Assembly: GCA_029006195.1 (NCBI GenBank)
Contig: JAQXGH010000024.1
Coordinates: 1 to 64,000 of the forward strand
Source: Bacillota bacterium
GTDB lineage: Bacteria; Bacillota; Clostridia; Peptostreptococcales; Anaerovoracaceae
DNA length: 64,000 nt
Direction of reading: 5' to 3'
The position numbers were made by a program, and so were the translations under genes. Position 1 is the first letter of the stretch; each line of letters starts with the position of its first letter. The notes beneath the pieces are model-generated. The model saw only the letters and a list, made by a program, of their open reading frames with translations. It was not told the DNA's origin and did not search any database. Below, piece by piece: positions 8,175 to 15,779 of this stretch.

Positions 8175-9059
8175 ATGATAAAAAGCATGACAGGTTTTGG
8201 CAGAGGAGATTATACAGACGGAAAGAGAAACGTTACATGTGAAATACGTACTGTAAATCACAGATATGCAGATATCAGCGTTAGAATGCCTAAGAGATAT
8301 TCGTTTGCCGAAGAGAAAGTTAAAGGAATCATCAAGAACGAAATGAAGCGCGGTAAGGCTGATGTTTCAATTATTGTTGAAAATCTGGCAGAAGGCGACG
8401 TTACAGTTAGACTTAATACAGCTGTGGCTCAGCAGTATATTAACAGCCTTAAGGAACTTAAGGAAACATGTGCTGTTGAAGGCGACATCGATCTTAAGAT
8501 GGTTGCATCAATGCCTGACGTTATCAGAACTATTCCTGATGTAGAAGATGAAGATGAAGCAGCTGCTGCTATCTGCAGTGCGGTTAAGCTCGCTGCTGAA
8601 AGTCTGAGTGAAATGAGAGCTATAGAAGGTCAGAAGCTTGCAGATGATCTTGACATGCGTGCGCAGACAGTTAAGAACATCGTTAAGCAGATCGAAGAAA
8701 GAGCTCCTATGGTTTCAAAGGAATATACTGATAGACTCTATGAAAGAATCAGAGAACTTATCGAAGATAAAGTTGATATTCCTGAAGAGAGAATCTTAAT
8801 GGAAGCTGCTATTTTCGCTGATAAGGCTAACATCACAGAAGAGCTGGTAAGACTCGATAGCCATATGAGCCAGATGAAGACTTTCCTTAAGGGGGAAGAA
8901 GGCCCTATCGGTAAGAAGATGGATTTCCTTGTACAGGAAATGAATAGAGAAACAAATACTATCGGATCAAAGGCAAACGACCTCAAGATCACAGCTTTAA
9001 TGCTGGATGCTAAGAGTGAAATTGAGAAAATTAGAGAGCAGATCCAGAATATCGAATAG
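8175..9059 (+). CDS. yicC: YicC family endoribonuclease
   Basis: A 294-residue protein with the N-terminal signature MIKSMTGFGRG and the C-terminal DUF1732-type block ending in LVQEMNRETNTIGSKA, where conserved acidic residues may hold a metal. E. coli YicC is reported as an endoribonuclease acting on small RNAs. In Firmicutes it starts the yicC-remA-gmk-rpoZ cluster; the remA gene is missing here. A GGAG ribosome site precedes the ATG. Confidence 0.93.
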   Translation: MIKSMTGFGRGDYTDGKRNVTCEIRTVNHRYADISVRMPKRYSFAEEKVKGIIKNEMKRGKADVSIIVENLAEGDVTVRLNTAVAQQYINSLKELKETCAVEGDIDLKMVASMPDVIRTIPDVEDEDEAAAAICSAVKLAAESLSEMRAIEGQKLADDLDMRAQTVKNIVKQIEERAPMVSKEYTDRLYERIRELIEDKVDIPEERILMEAAIFADKANITEELVRLDSHMSQMKTFLKGEEGPIGKKMDFLVQEMNRETNTIGSKANDLKITALMLDAKSEIEKIREQIQNIE

Positions 9060-9067
9060 AAACCTAC

Positions 9068-9096
9068 TTGAAGATAATGAAAAAAACTGATATAAT
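9068..9096 (+). promoter_or_regulatory. Predicted sigma-A promoter for gmk-rpoZ
   Basis: TTGAAG (9068-9073), 17 bp, TATAAT (9091-9096), about 40 bases before gmk. Confidence 0.7.
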
Positions 9097-9137
9097 AATG
9101 ATTCGAAATTGTTGTTGTATAAGTACTGGAGTTATTA

Positions 9138-9701
9138 ATGGCTAAAGGTAAATTACTAGTAGTATCAGGACCTTCAGGTGTAGGTAAGGGTACAATTTGC
9201 AATCAGATTCTTTCTGCTGACAGCAATATTATGTTTTCTGTTTCAATGACTACTAGAAACCCTAGAGAAGGTGAAGTTGACGCTGTGAACTATTTCTTCA
9301 CAGATAAGGAGAGCTTCGAGAAGCTTCTGGCAGAAGGTGGACTTCTGGAACACAACTGTTACTGTGGTAACTACTACGGAACACCGAGAAAACAGGTAGA
9401 AGCATGGCTTGAAGAGGGTAAGGATGTAATGCTAGAAATCGACTTTAACGGAGCATTTCAAATCAGAGAATCTTATCCTGAATGTGTTATGATTTTCATT
9501 CTTCCTCCATCAATGGAAGCTCTCAGAAGCAGAATTGAAGGTAGGGGAACTGAGAACGAAGAAACTATTCAGAAGAGACTTGATGAAGCTGCTACAGAAA
9601 TGTCACATGCGGACGAATATGATTACAGAGTAGTAAATGATAATCTTGAAGATGCCATTAAGCAGGTTCAGGATATTATAGATAAAGAGAGAAATAATTA
9701 G
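9138..9701 (+). CDS. gmk: Guanylate kinase
   Basis: A 187-residue P-loop kinase converting GMP and ATP to GDP and ADP. The Walker A is GPSGVGKGT near the N-terminus; SMTTRNPREGEVDAVNYFF is the GMP-binding region and RIEGRGTE the lid. Its length is normal. rpoZ follows after 10 bases. In Firmicutes its activity is sensitive to (p)ppGpp, noteworthy because an alarmone synthetase lies 5 kb downstream. Confidence 0.97.
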   Translation: MAKGKLLVVSGPSGVGKGTICNQILSADSNIMFSVSMTTRNPREGEVDAVNYFFTDKESFEKLLAEGGLLEHNCYCGNYYGTPRKQVEAWLEEGKDVMLEIDFNGAFQIRESYPECVMIFILPPSMEALRSRIEGRGTENEETIQKRLDEAATEMSHADEYDYRVVNDNLEDAIKQVQDIIDKERNN

Positions 9702-9711
9702 GGAGGACGTT

Positions 9712-9912
9712 ATGTTATATCCATCAATTAATGAAATAAGAAAAAAAGTTGACAGTAAGTACACACTCGTTATCCTGGCTGCTAAGAGATCAAGAGATAT
9801 TATCGACGGTATGCCTAAGCTTACAGAAGAAGAAGTAAGCAAGCCTGTATCAATCGCAGCTAATGAAATTTCAGAAAATCTTATCACTTACAGTGAAGCT
9901 GAATTCGAATAA
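9712..9912 (+). CDS. rpoZ: RNA polymerase omega subunit
   Basis: A 66-residue protein with the omega core LVILAAKRSRDI and short flanks (MLYPSINEIRKKVDSKY). Omega helps fold and assemble the beta' subunit. It has a GGGAGGA ribosome site and sits 10 bases after gmk, its standard partner, and a terminator follows. Confidence 0.95.
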   Translation: MLYPSINEIRKKVDSKYTLVILAAKRSRDIIDGMPKLTEEEVSKPVSIAANEISENLITYSEAEFE

Positions 9913-9929
9913 AATAATATGATTATTGT

Positions 9930-9973
9930 GAGCCATGAATGCATATAGCATTTCATGGTTCATTTTATTTTTC
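9930..9973 (+). terminator. Intrinsic terminator after rpoZ
   Basis: GAGCCATGAA pairs with TTCATGGTTC (10 bp, one G-T) around an AT-rich loop, followed by ATTTTATTTTTC. It separates gmk-rpoZ from the LytTR gene. Confidence 0.8.
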
Positions 9974-9992
9974 ATGCCAAAATGCTCCATGT

Positions 9993-10069
9993 GCAAAATT
10001 TGACCTAAAATAGGCAAAATCTTGCCTCTGAAGGGCAAAATCTTGCCTCTGAAGTGCAGAATTTGACCT
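9993..10069 (+). repeat. Four direct iterons at exact 21-bp period upstream of the LytTR gene
   Basis: Units start at 9993, 10014, 10035 and 10056. The 14-bp cores are GCAAAATTTGACCT (copy 1), GCAAAATCTTGCCT (copies 2 and 3) and GCAGAATTTGACCT (copy 4). Every interval is 21 bp, two helical turns, so all copies face the same side. LytTR proteins bind direct repeats at about this period, which suggests an autoregulatory array, though the cores match the published LytTR consensus only partly. Confidence 0.75.
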
Positions 10070-10122
10070 ACGAAAGTGCCTGCCCTGAGATGTAAAGTAG
10101 ATTTAGGAAAGGAGTTTCGGTT

Positions 10123-10461
10123 ATGTCAAAGAATTTAATGGTTAAAGTAAGAAGAAAAATTTATTCAATTCCATTTGAGCACATCATCTTCCTGGAAAGC
10201 AATGTTAGAAAAACAAATGTGCATACTAAAAACGGAGTGATTACTTATTATGGTAAAATTAAAGATGCTGAGGAAAAATTGGATGAAAGATTTATGTGCT
10301 GCCACAAGAGTTATATAATCAATATGGATGAAATTTCTTGTATTGAAGACGGGAAAATAGTGTTAAATGAGGGCGAAAGTGAGTACTCGATTTTCCTGGG
10401 GAGGGATACTTCCAGAAAAGCGATAAAATGTTACGAAGAATATATCAAAAAACGAACTTAA
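10123..10461 (+). CDS. Stand-alone LytTR DNA-binding domain protein
   Basis: A 112-residue protein that is nearly all LytTR domain: VKVRRKIYSIPFEHIIFLES at the start, NVHTKNG in the middle, and CCHKSYIINMDEI, the conserved recognition segment. It has no receiver domain and no membrane segment, so the signal is unknown; a partner sensor may be elsewhere. An AAAGGAG site lies about 10 bases before the ATG. Four 21-bp iterons directly upstream suggest autoregulation. It lies between rpoZ and rpsB, an unusual place for such a regulator. Confidence 0.88.
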   Translation: MSKNLMVKVRRKIYSIPFEHIIFLESNVRKTNVHTKNGVITYYGKIKDAEEKLDERFMCCHKSYIINMDEISCIEDGKIVLNEGESEYSIFLGRDTSRKAIKCYEEYIKKRT

Positions 10462-10464
10462 GGC

Positions 10465-10493
10465 TTGAAATGCCAACGATTATATAGTATATT
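10465..10493 (+). promoter_or_regulatory. Predicted sigma-A promoter for rpsB-tsf
   Basis: TTGAAA (10465-10470), 17 bp, TATATT (10488-10493). Predicted transcription start is near 10500, giving a leader of about 175 bases. Confidence 0.65.
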
Positions 10494-10499
10494 GTTTGT

Positions 10500-10674
10500 C
10501 GGCGTCGAATGGTCGACGTATAAATAATTTAATTATACACACGGTGGTTTTTTAGGAGGCTGGTGCCTTAACGGCCATTAGGCTGTCGCGTATAGCTTTT
10601 GCATCAAATGCGCGCATGAGGTTGCTTCTGTACATGCCACGGTGGAAGGACAAAAACCGAGAGGAGAAAACAAA
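10500..10674 (+). promoter_or_regulatory. Long structured 5' leader of rpsB
   Basis: The leader holds a hairpin (CGTCGA-ATGG-TCGACG), a repeated ACGGTGG (in ACACGGTGG and CCACGGTGG), and a GC-rich middle, then GAGGAG before rpsB. No T-run terminator is seen, so control would act on translation. Firmicute rpsB leaders that bind S2 are known; I infer such a role but cannot match the consensus by eye. Confidence 0.45.
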
Positions 10675-11412
10675 ATGTCAGTAATTTCAATGAAACAGTT
10701 ACTCGAAGCAGGTGTTCATTTCGGACATCAGACTAGAAGATGGAACCCTAAGATGGCTCCTTATATCTTCACAGAAAGAAACGGAATCTACATCATCGAC
10801 CTGCAGAAGACAGTTAAGAAGATCGACGAAGCTTACAACTTCATGAAGGAAGTTGCAGCAAGCGGTAAGCCAATCCTGTTCGTAGGTACTAAGAAGCAGG
10901 CTCAGGCAGCTATCCGTGACGAAGCTCTCAGATGCGACATGTACTATGTAAACCAGAGATGGTTAGGCGGCATGCTCACAAACTACAAGACAATCTCAAC
11001 TAGAATCAAGAGACTGTATGATATTCAGGCTATGGAAGAAGACGGCACTTTCGCTAAGCTCGCTAAGAAGGAAGTTATCCAGCTGAAGAGCGAAGCTGAA
11101 AAGCTCGAAAAGTTCCTTGGCGGTATCAAGGAAATGAAGGGAATGCCTGGCGCAATCTTCGTAGTTGACCCTAAGAAGGAAAAGATCGCTGTTAAGGAAG
11201 CTAGAATCCTTGGTATCCCTGTAATCGGTATCGTTGATACTAACTGTGATCCTGATGACGTTGATTACATCATCCCAGCTAACGATGACGCAATCAGAGC
11301 CGTAAAGCTTATTGCTGGTTGCATGGCTGACGCTGTAATAGAAGCTAAGCAGGGCGAAAGCTTTGACGATAGCGAAGCTGCAGAAGAAGTAGAAGCTGCA
11401 GACGCTGAATAA
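10675..11412 (+). CDS. rpsB: 30S ribosomal protein S2
   Basis: A 245-residue S2 protein beginning [20 protein letters not shown], with RRWNPKM and FVGTKKQAQ motifs. S2 binds the 30S cleft with S1-like contacts. The ATG at 10675 is chosen because GAGGAG precedes it and the family starts there; an upstream in-frame ATG (10642) lacks conservation. It ends with an acidic, Glu/Ala-rich tail. tsf follows after 40 bases, the universal pair. Confidence 0.97.
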   Translation: MSVISMKQLLEAGVHFGHQTRRWNPKMAPYIFTERNGIYIIDLQKTVKKIDEAYNFMKEVAASGKPILFVGTKKQAQAAIRDEALRCDMYYVNQRWLGGMLTNYKTISTRIKRLYDIQAMEEDGTFAKLAKKEVIQLKSEAEKLEKFLGGIKEMKGMPGAIFVVDPKKEKIAVKEARILGIPVIGIVDTNCDPDDVDYIIPANDDAIRAVKLIAGCMADAVIEAKQGESFDDSEAAEEVEAADAE

Positions 11413-11452
11413 TTCACTGTTTTTAGACTTTTAGTATTAAAGGAGAAATAAA

Positions 11453-12547
11453 ATGGCTGTAACAGCAAAGATGGTAAAAGAACTCCGTGAAATCACAGGT
11501 TCAGGCATGATGGATTGCAAGAAGGCTCTGGTAGAAACTGACGGCGACATCCAGGCTGCAGTAGATTACTTAAAGGAAAAGGGTCTTGCTAAGGCTGCTA
11601 AGAAGGCTGGCAGAATCGCTGCTGAAGGTCTCGTTAAGATCGCTGTATCAGAAGACGGAAAGACAGCTGCAATCGTAGAGGTAAACTCAGAAACAGACTT
11701 CGTATCAAAGAACGAAGAATTCATCACTTTCGTTGACGATTTAGCTAAGTTAGCTTTAACTGCTGAAAGCGACGATATCGAAGCATTCAAGGCTATGAGC
11801 TTTGGTGAAGAAGGTTCAGTTCAGGATGCATTAACAGCTAAGATCGCTAAGATCGGCGAAAACATGTCAGTTAGAAGAATCGCTAAGGCTTCAGGTGATG
11901 TTGTTTCAACATACATCCACGGCGGCGGATTAATCGGTTCAATCGTTGTTGGTAGCGGCGAAGCTTCAGACGAAGTAAAGGCTGCTTTAACAAACATCGC
12001 TATGCAGGTTGCTGCAATGAGCCCACAGTATGTAAGCAGAAACGAAATCTCACAGGAAGAACTGGACAAGATCAGAACTAACACTATTGGTTCAGCATTA
12101 AATGATCCATTCACTCTTCCTAAGCCAATCCTCAACGCTTTATTAGACAAGGCTGTCGATGGTGTTTGGGGCGAAGAAGATACTAACATTCTCGCAGAAA
12201 AGAGAGCTGACAAGGGCTTCAACTTCAACTACTTACCAAACTTCATCTCAGAAGAAGGTAAGGCTAAGTTAGCTGAACTGGCTGTTGCTGATAAGGAAAA
12301 CATCATGGGCAACAAGATCTTCACAGGCTTAGTTGAAGGTAGAATTTCAAAGCAGTTAAAGGACATCTGCCTGCTTGACCAGGTATATGTAAGAGCTGAA
12401 GACGGTAAGCAGACAGTTGCTAAGTACCTCGAATCAGTAAGCAAGGATCTTTCACTCGCACAGGTTGTACGTTTCGCAGTAGGCGAAGGTATCGAAAAGA
12501 AGGAAGAAGACTTTGCTGCAGAAGTAGCTGCTCAGTTAAATAAGTAA
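11453..12547 (+). CDS. tsf: Elongation factor Ts, with an insertion
   Basis: A 364-residue EF-Ts, the nucleotide exchange factor for EF-Tu. The N-terminal UBA-like domain (LREITGSGMMDCKKAL) and core (NSETDFVSKNEEF) are canonical. Most relatives have about 280-310 residues; the excess lies between YVSRNEISQEELDKI and GRISKQLKDICLLDQ, roughly residues 205-290, where an extra segment of some 50-60 residues (around DKAVDGVWGEED to LPNFISEEGKAK) interrupts the C-terminal core. The frame is intact, so it is a real insertion. Confidence 0.96.
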   Translation: MAVTAKMVKELREITGSGMMDCKKALVETDGDIQAAVDYLKEKGLAKAAKKAGRIAAEGLVKIAVSEDGKTAAIVEVNSETDFVSKNEEFITFVDDLAKLALTAESDDIEAFKAMSFGEEGSVQDALTAKIAKIGENMSVRRIAKASGDVVSTYIHGGGLIGSIVVGSGEASDEVKAALTNIAMQVAAMSPQYVSRNEISQEELDKIRTNTIGSALNDPFTLPKPILNALLDKAVDGVWGEEDTNILAEKRADKGFNFNYLPNFISEEGKAKLAELAVADKENIMGNKIFTGLVEGRISKQLKDICLLDQVYVRAEDGKQTVAKYLESVSKDLSLAQVVRFAVGEGIEKKEEDFAAEVAAQLNK

Positions 12548-12586
12548 TTTCTCGCAAATTTGCGAAAAGTTATCTAAGAAAATTTT

Positions 12587-12617
12587 AGGCGACAGGAGCT
12601 GATTCTGTCGCCTTTTT
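12587..12617 (+). terminator. Intrinsic terminator after tsf
   Basis: AGGCGACAG (12587-12595) pairs with CTGTCGCCT (12605-12613), followed by TTTTT. A second short palindrome, TCGCAAATTTGCGA, lies near 12552. Confidence 0.9.
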
Positions 12618-12742
12618 TCGAACTTGGCTCTAAAAAAGGGCGAATCTCACATCATTAACGAAAACTGTTTGAAAAAAATTGCTTAAGAAGAAATTTTTTT
12701 CAAAATTATGTATCAAATATGAGAATAGTATAGACATATTAA

Positions 12743-12771
12743 TTGTATTACGTAGAAGCTTTGCATATAAT
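12743..12771 (+). promoter_or_regulatory. Predicted sigma-A promoter for the 54-residue membrane protein
   Basis: TTGTAT (12743-12748), 17 bp, TATAAT (12766-12771). The predicted start site lies about 27 bases before the ATG at 12805. Confidence 0.6.
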
Positions 12772-12804
12772 TATTCATGCGGGCAACGAAATGGAGAATG
12801 GTTT

Positions 12805-12969
12805 ATGAAAGTAACATACACTATTATATTTGTGTCATTTGTATTAGCGGGAATCATCTATGGACGTTTGAGAATCTTTAGAAATTCTACAGCTAGAAGT
12901 GTGGGATTATCTTCACTCGTAATCCTGGCAGGCATAATTTTAGGAGTTGCCAGCTATTATTTATTGTAA
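12805..12969 (+). CDS. Small two-segment membrane protein of unknown function
   Basis: A 54-residue protein with two hydrophobic helices (about residues 3-20 and 34-53) joined by a short basic turn (RLRIFRNSTARSVG). The ATG at 12805 has GGAG about 10 bases upstream and sits just after a good promoter; a longer in-frame reading from 12679 overlaps that promoter and is rejected. I recognise no family. It is the first accessory gene after the tsf terminator. Confidence 0.6.
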   Translation: MKVTYTIIFVSFVLAGIIYGRLRIFRNSTARSVGLSSLVILAGIILGVASYYLL

Positions 12970-12985
12970 GGTTTACATAGCTTCC

Positions 12986-13116
12986 TTTAATGACAAGGCG
13001 TTTGATGTCATTAAACAACAAAGTCCTGTTTCTTTGAATCAGGCTTCATTCCAACAGGGAATGTGATCACCGGTATTATTTTGAAAGATGCAACTTATGG
13101 TTGCATCTTTTGACTT
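12986..13116 (+). ncRNA. Structured region with alternative hairpins and terminator, possible small RNA or 3' UTR
   Basis: A perfect 10-bp stem (TTTAATGACA, 12986-12995, with TGTCATTAAA, 13006-13015) is followed by CATTCC/GGAATG (13047-13063). CCTGTT (13025) could instead pair with AACAGG (13053-13058), excluding that hairpin. A terminator ends the block at 13084-13116. It may be the 3' end of the upstream mRNA or a separate RNA; no known riboswitch consensus was recognised. Confidence 0.35.
13084..13116 (+). terminator. Intrinsic terminator
   Basis: AAAGATGCAAC pairs with GTTGCATCTTT (11 bp) around a 5-base loop, followed by TGACTTTTTT. Confidence 0.85.
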
Positions 13117-13180
13117 TTTTGGCAAAGGCTGCAATCTCGACATATATAATACATTTAACTCCTTATCTTATTGGAAAATA

Positions 13181-13209
13181 TTGACAGTTGATTTGCACGA
13201 TGCTATATT
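13181..13209 (+). promoter_or_regulatory. Predicted sigma-A promoter for the DUF5688 gene
   Basis: TTGACA (13181-13186), 17 bp, TATATT (13204-13209), about 40 bases before the start codon. Confidence 0.7.
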
Positions 13210-13249
13210 GCAAATGTAAAATATTTCCAGTTATAGAAAAGGGGTTTTT

Positions 13250-14116
13250 ATGATGGATTACAATTTATTTAAGAGCATAGCGTTTAGCAGGATTAAAGAG
13301 TTTTTGCCACCCATATACTCGGATTTTGAACCTGTATTAGAGCGCGTCAGAAAGGTTAATGAAGAAAAGGATGCGCTTATTTTAAGACCTCCTGATGCGG
13401 ATTCTTACAAAGCTCTTCCCATGGTTTATCTTGATGATATGTATGAAGTGTTTTGTGAAACACAGGATCTTGATGATGTGCTGCTGGCGATAGCTTCGGT
13501 TATAGTAAATTACACAGGATATTATCCAGATGATATGGTGGATCTGGATTTCTCTAAAATGAAAGACAGGATTATTATGAATCTTATTTCGTATGATATG
13601 AATGAGGAACTGATAAAAACCATTCCGCATACTGATTTGTCAAATATGGCTATCATTTACAGAGTTATTATGGGGTACGAGAATAATGGGTTTAATTCTG
13701 TAATAGTAAATGAAGGTGTGCTTGAGGAACTTGGGCTGACTATTGGTGAGTTGCATGAATGCGCGATGAGAAACACTAAAAGAATCTTTCCGGAAATGAT
13801 CAATAAACTTGATGATGGTGCATATATCCTTACAAATGAAAGCGGTCTTTTCGGAGCATCGATGATGCTTTATAAGGATGTAATGTCTAGAGTAGGGGAG
13901 ATGATGGGTGATGACGAATTTTATGTTGTACCAAGTTCTATTCATGAGCTTGTGCTCGTTTCTAGGGAGATTGCTGATCCTCATAGTCTTGTGAGGATGC
14001 TGGCGGAAGGAAATGATGCTATCAATATGAGTAAAGAAATACTTTCGAATTCTATATATGAATACAACTGTGATTCAGGGGAGTGCACAGTAGTTGCTTC
14101 GTATGAAGATGCATAA
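13250..14116 (+). CDS. DUF5688 family protein
   Basis: A 288-residue soluble protein with a family-like layout: MDYNLFKSIAFSRIKEFLPP at the start, the IYRVIMG motif near the middle, and GASMML plus FYVVPSSIHELV toward the C-terminus. DUF5688 proteins are frequent in gut Clostridia and have no known function. It has its own promoter and terminator, so it is monocistronic. AAAAGGGG lies about 8 bases before the ATG; ATG at 13253 is an alternative. Confidence 0.8.
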   Translation: MMDYNLFKSIAFSRIKEFLPPIYSDFEPVLERVRKVNEEKDALILRPPDADSYKALPMVYLDDMYEVFCETQDLDDVLLAIASVIVNYTGYYPDDMVDLDFSKMKDRIIMNLISYDMNEELIKTIPHTDLSNMAIIYRVIMGYENNGFNSVIVNEGVLEELGLTIGELHECAMRNTKRIFPEMINKLDDGAYILTNESGLFGASMMLYKDVMSRVGEMMGDDEFYVVPSSIHELVLVSREIADPHSLVRMLAEGNDAINMSKEILSNSIYEYNCDSGECTVVASYEDA

Positions 14117-14122
14117 ATGATT

Positions 14123-14155
14123 AAAGGGAACTCTTAATAGGAGCTCCCTTTTTGT
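14123..14155. terminator. Intrinsic terminator between convergent genes
   Basis: AAAGGGAACTC (14123-14133) pairs with GAGCTCCCTTT (14141-14151) with one mismatch, then TTTTTG. It serves the DUF5688 gene and may also stop the minus-strand alarmone synthetase gene. Confidence 0.75.
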
Positions 14156-14862
14156 TACTGTTTGTTAGATGCCTGCATTATCTGATTTCTGATTCGTTCC
14201 ATTCTGGCGTCTAAATCAGAACTGATTTGTGCACATTCCAGAAGTTCTTTAGAAAGTTTCTCGTTCAGTTTTGGAGGCAATCCTTTCTTATATCTTAGTT
14301 TGTGTTCAAGACTTGCCCAAAAATCCATGGCAATCGTTCTGAACTGAATTTCTACTTTCATATCCTTTCGCTGACTTTCTAAAAAGATAGGAATTGAAAT
14401 GATTAAATGTAGACTTCTGTAGCCGGATTCTTTAGGTGTCTTGATATAATCCTTGATTTCAACAAGTGTAACGTCGTCGTGATCCAAAACGCAGTTGGCA
14501 AGCGTGTAAATATCCTCTGGGAATGAGCAGATAACACGGCAACCGGCAATGTCCTTAATGTTTTTCTCAATCGAATCTACAGTAAGTGGAACTCCATATC
14601 TTCCAACTTTCTCAACTATGCTGTCCATCTTCTTGATTCTTGTTTTGATGGATTCGATAGGGTTCCTGTCATGTACCAGTGAAAATTCTTCGTTTAGTAT
14701 CTTAAACTTGGTTTCGACCTTCATAAGTGCGCACTTATAATAGGTGAGCAGAGATGTCATTTCTTCACTGTTTTCACTGAGGAAATTCTGGAAATTATCA
14801 GAAGTGAGTCTGCCGACAAGTATCTCTCGCTGTTTCTCTTTGATATAATCAATTATGTTCAC
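14155..14862 (-). CDS. Small alarmone synthetase (RelQ/RelP-type GTP pyrophosphokinase)
   Basis: A 235-residue single-domain (p)ppGpp synthetase with no HD hydrolase domain. Synthetase motifs are clear: DIAGCRVICSFPEDIY, YIKTPKESGYRSLHL and VEIQFRTIAMDFWASLEHK. It transfers pyrophosphate from ATP to GTP or GDP. The YRSLHL/EIQFRT pattern resembles RelQ more than RelP, but I cannot decide. The start is GTG with GGAGGA upstream. The size is slightly above the usual 210-230. Confidence 0.9.
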   Translation of the reverse strand: MNIIDYIKEKQREILVGRLTSDNFQNFLSENSEEMTSLLTYYKCALMKVETKFKILNEEFSLVHDRNPIESIKTRIKKMDSIVEKVGRYGVPLTVDSIEKNIKDIAGCRVICSFPEDIYTLANCVLDHDDVTLVEIKDYIKTPKESGYRSLHLIISIPIFLESQRKDMKVEIQFRTIAMDFWASLEHKLRYKKGLPPKLNEKLSKELLECAQISSDLDARMERIRNQIMQASNKQ

Positions 14863-14948
14863 GGCGATTCCTCCTATTCCTTTGATATATTAATTATACC
14901 ATAAAAAGATAAATGCATATGTGGATTGCGTGAATATTACAGATAACG

Positions 14949-14957
14949 TGTTATAAT
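14949..14957 (+). promoter_or_regulatory. Extended -10 promoter element for the TetR gene
   Basis: TGTTATAAT, an extended -10 (TGnTATAAT) at 14949-14957. No good -35 is seen. Confidence 0.5.
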
Positions 14958-14995
14958 TAGTCTGGTTTAATTATTTAATGAATGGGAGAAATACA

Positions 14996-15589
14996 TTGGC
15001 AAGAAAAAATTCCAGAGATACTAAAGGCAAAATAATATCGGCTGCTTGGGAGCTTTTTTATGAACAGGGATATGAAGAGACTACTGTTGATGAAATAGTT
15101 GAGCTTTCGGGAACATCAAAAGGATCTTTTTATCATTATTTCGAGAGTAAGGATGCGCTTTTAGGAACTTTATCATATATGTTTGATAAGAAGTATGAAG
15201 AGCTTGAACCTGAACTGGGCAAATTCAGCAGCTGCTTTGATAAGCTGATATATCTTAATAAGGAACTGTTTGGAATGATAGAGGATGGCATTTCTCTTGA
15301 ACTTCTGGCTAGACTTTTCTCGACACAGCTTGTAACAAAGGGGGAGAAACATCTTCTTGACAGGAACAGGCAGTACTATAAATTGCTAAGAAAAATCACA
15401 CAGGAAGGCCAGGACAAGGGTGAATTCAGGGATGATATTACAGTCAGTGAACTGGTTAAGTTATATGCAATCGTGGAGAGGGGAATGATGTATGAGTGGT
15501 GCATCAGAGATGGTGAATATTCTCTTAAAAAGTATGGAGAAGAGAATATGCCGTTCATGATTTCTCGATTTTTAAAAAATAATTTTTGA
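14996..15589 (+). CDS. TetR/AcrR family transcriptional regulator
   Basis: About 197 residues. The N-terminal helix-turn-helix is typical: KIISAAWELFYEQGYEETTV then SGTSKGSFYHYFESKDAL. The C-terminal ligand and dimer domain is variable. The TTG at 14996 is preferred because GGGAGA lies about 8 bases upstream; an ATG at 14978 has no ribosome site. It lies upstream of putP, separated by 190 bases holding inverted AGTCTAA sites, so it probably controls putP and perhaps itself. Confidence 0.88.
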   Translation: MARKNSRDTKGKIISAAWELFYEQGYEETTVDEIVELSGTSKGSFYHYFESKDALLGTLSYMFDKKYEELEPELGKFSSCFDKLIYLNKELFGMIEDGISLELLARLFSTQLVTKGEKHLLDRNRQYYKLLRKITQEGQDKGEFRDDITVSELVKLYAIVERGMMYEWCIRDGEYSLKKYGEENMPFMISRFLKNNF

Positions 15590-15610
15590 ATATAAAATGA
15601 TTTAGATATT

Positions 15611-15737
15611 AGTCTAATTTTAATAAAATGTGTAAACTATTGAAAATACTGGTTTGCACGTTTTATTATTTTAAAAAGTATTGAATATAGTTTAGACTAC
15701 ATTCTGTATTTGAGTCTAATAAAAGTAGTGCTATAAT
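15611..15737 (+). promoter_or_regulatory. putP promoter with probable TetR operators
   Basis: TTAGACT (15692-15698) and AGTCTAA (15713-15719) form an inverted repeat; a third copy AGTCTAA sits at 15611-15617. The promoter is TTGAGT (15710-15715), 16 bp, TATAAT (15732-15737), with TGC before the -10. The right half-site covers the -35, so binding would block polymerase. Confidence 0.6.
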
Positions 15738-15779
15738 ACACTGGTGGAAAAAAGAAACATAGTTAAGGAGAAATGTTAA

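Noticed and set aside
9060..9137. Search for remA (DUF370) between yicC and gmk
   Set aside because: The gap is only 78 bases and holds a promoter; remA is not here.
10462..10674. T-box or common metabolite riboswitch in the rpsB, putP, or gad upstream regions
   Set aside because: No T-box sequence or recognised riboswitch core was found; the leader of rpsB is left as an unassigned structured region.
12679..12804. Longer version of the 54-residue membrane protein
   Set aside because: The extension would cover the promoter at 12743-12771 and has no ribosome site; the ATG at 12805 has both.
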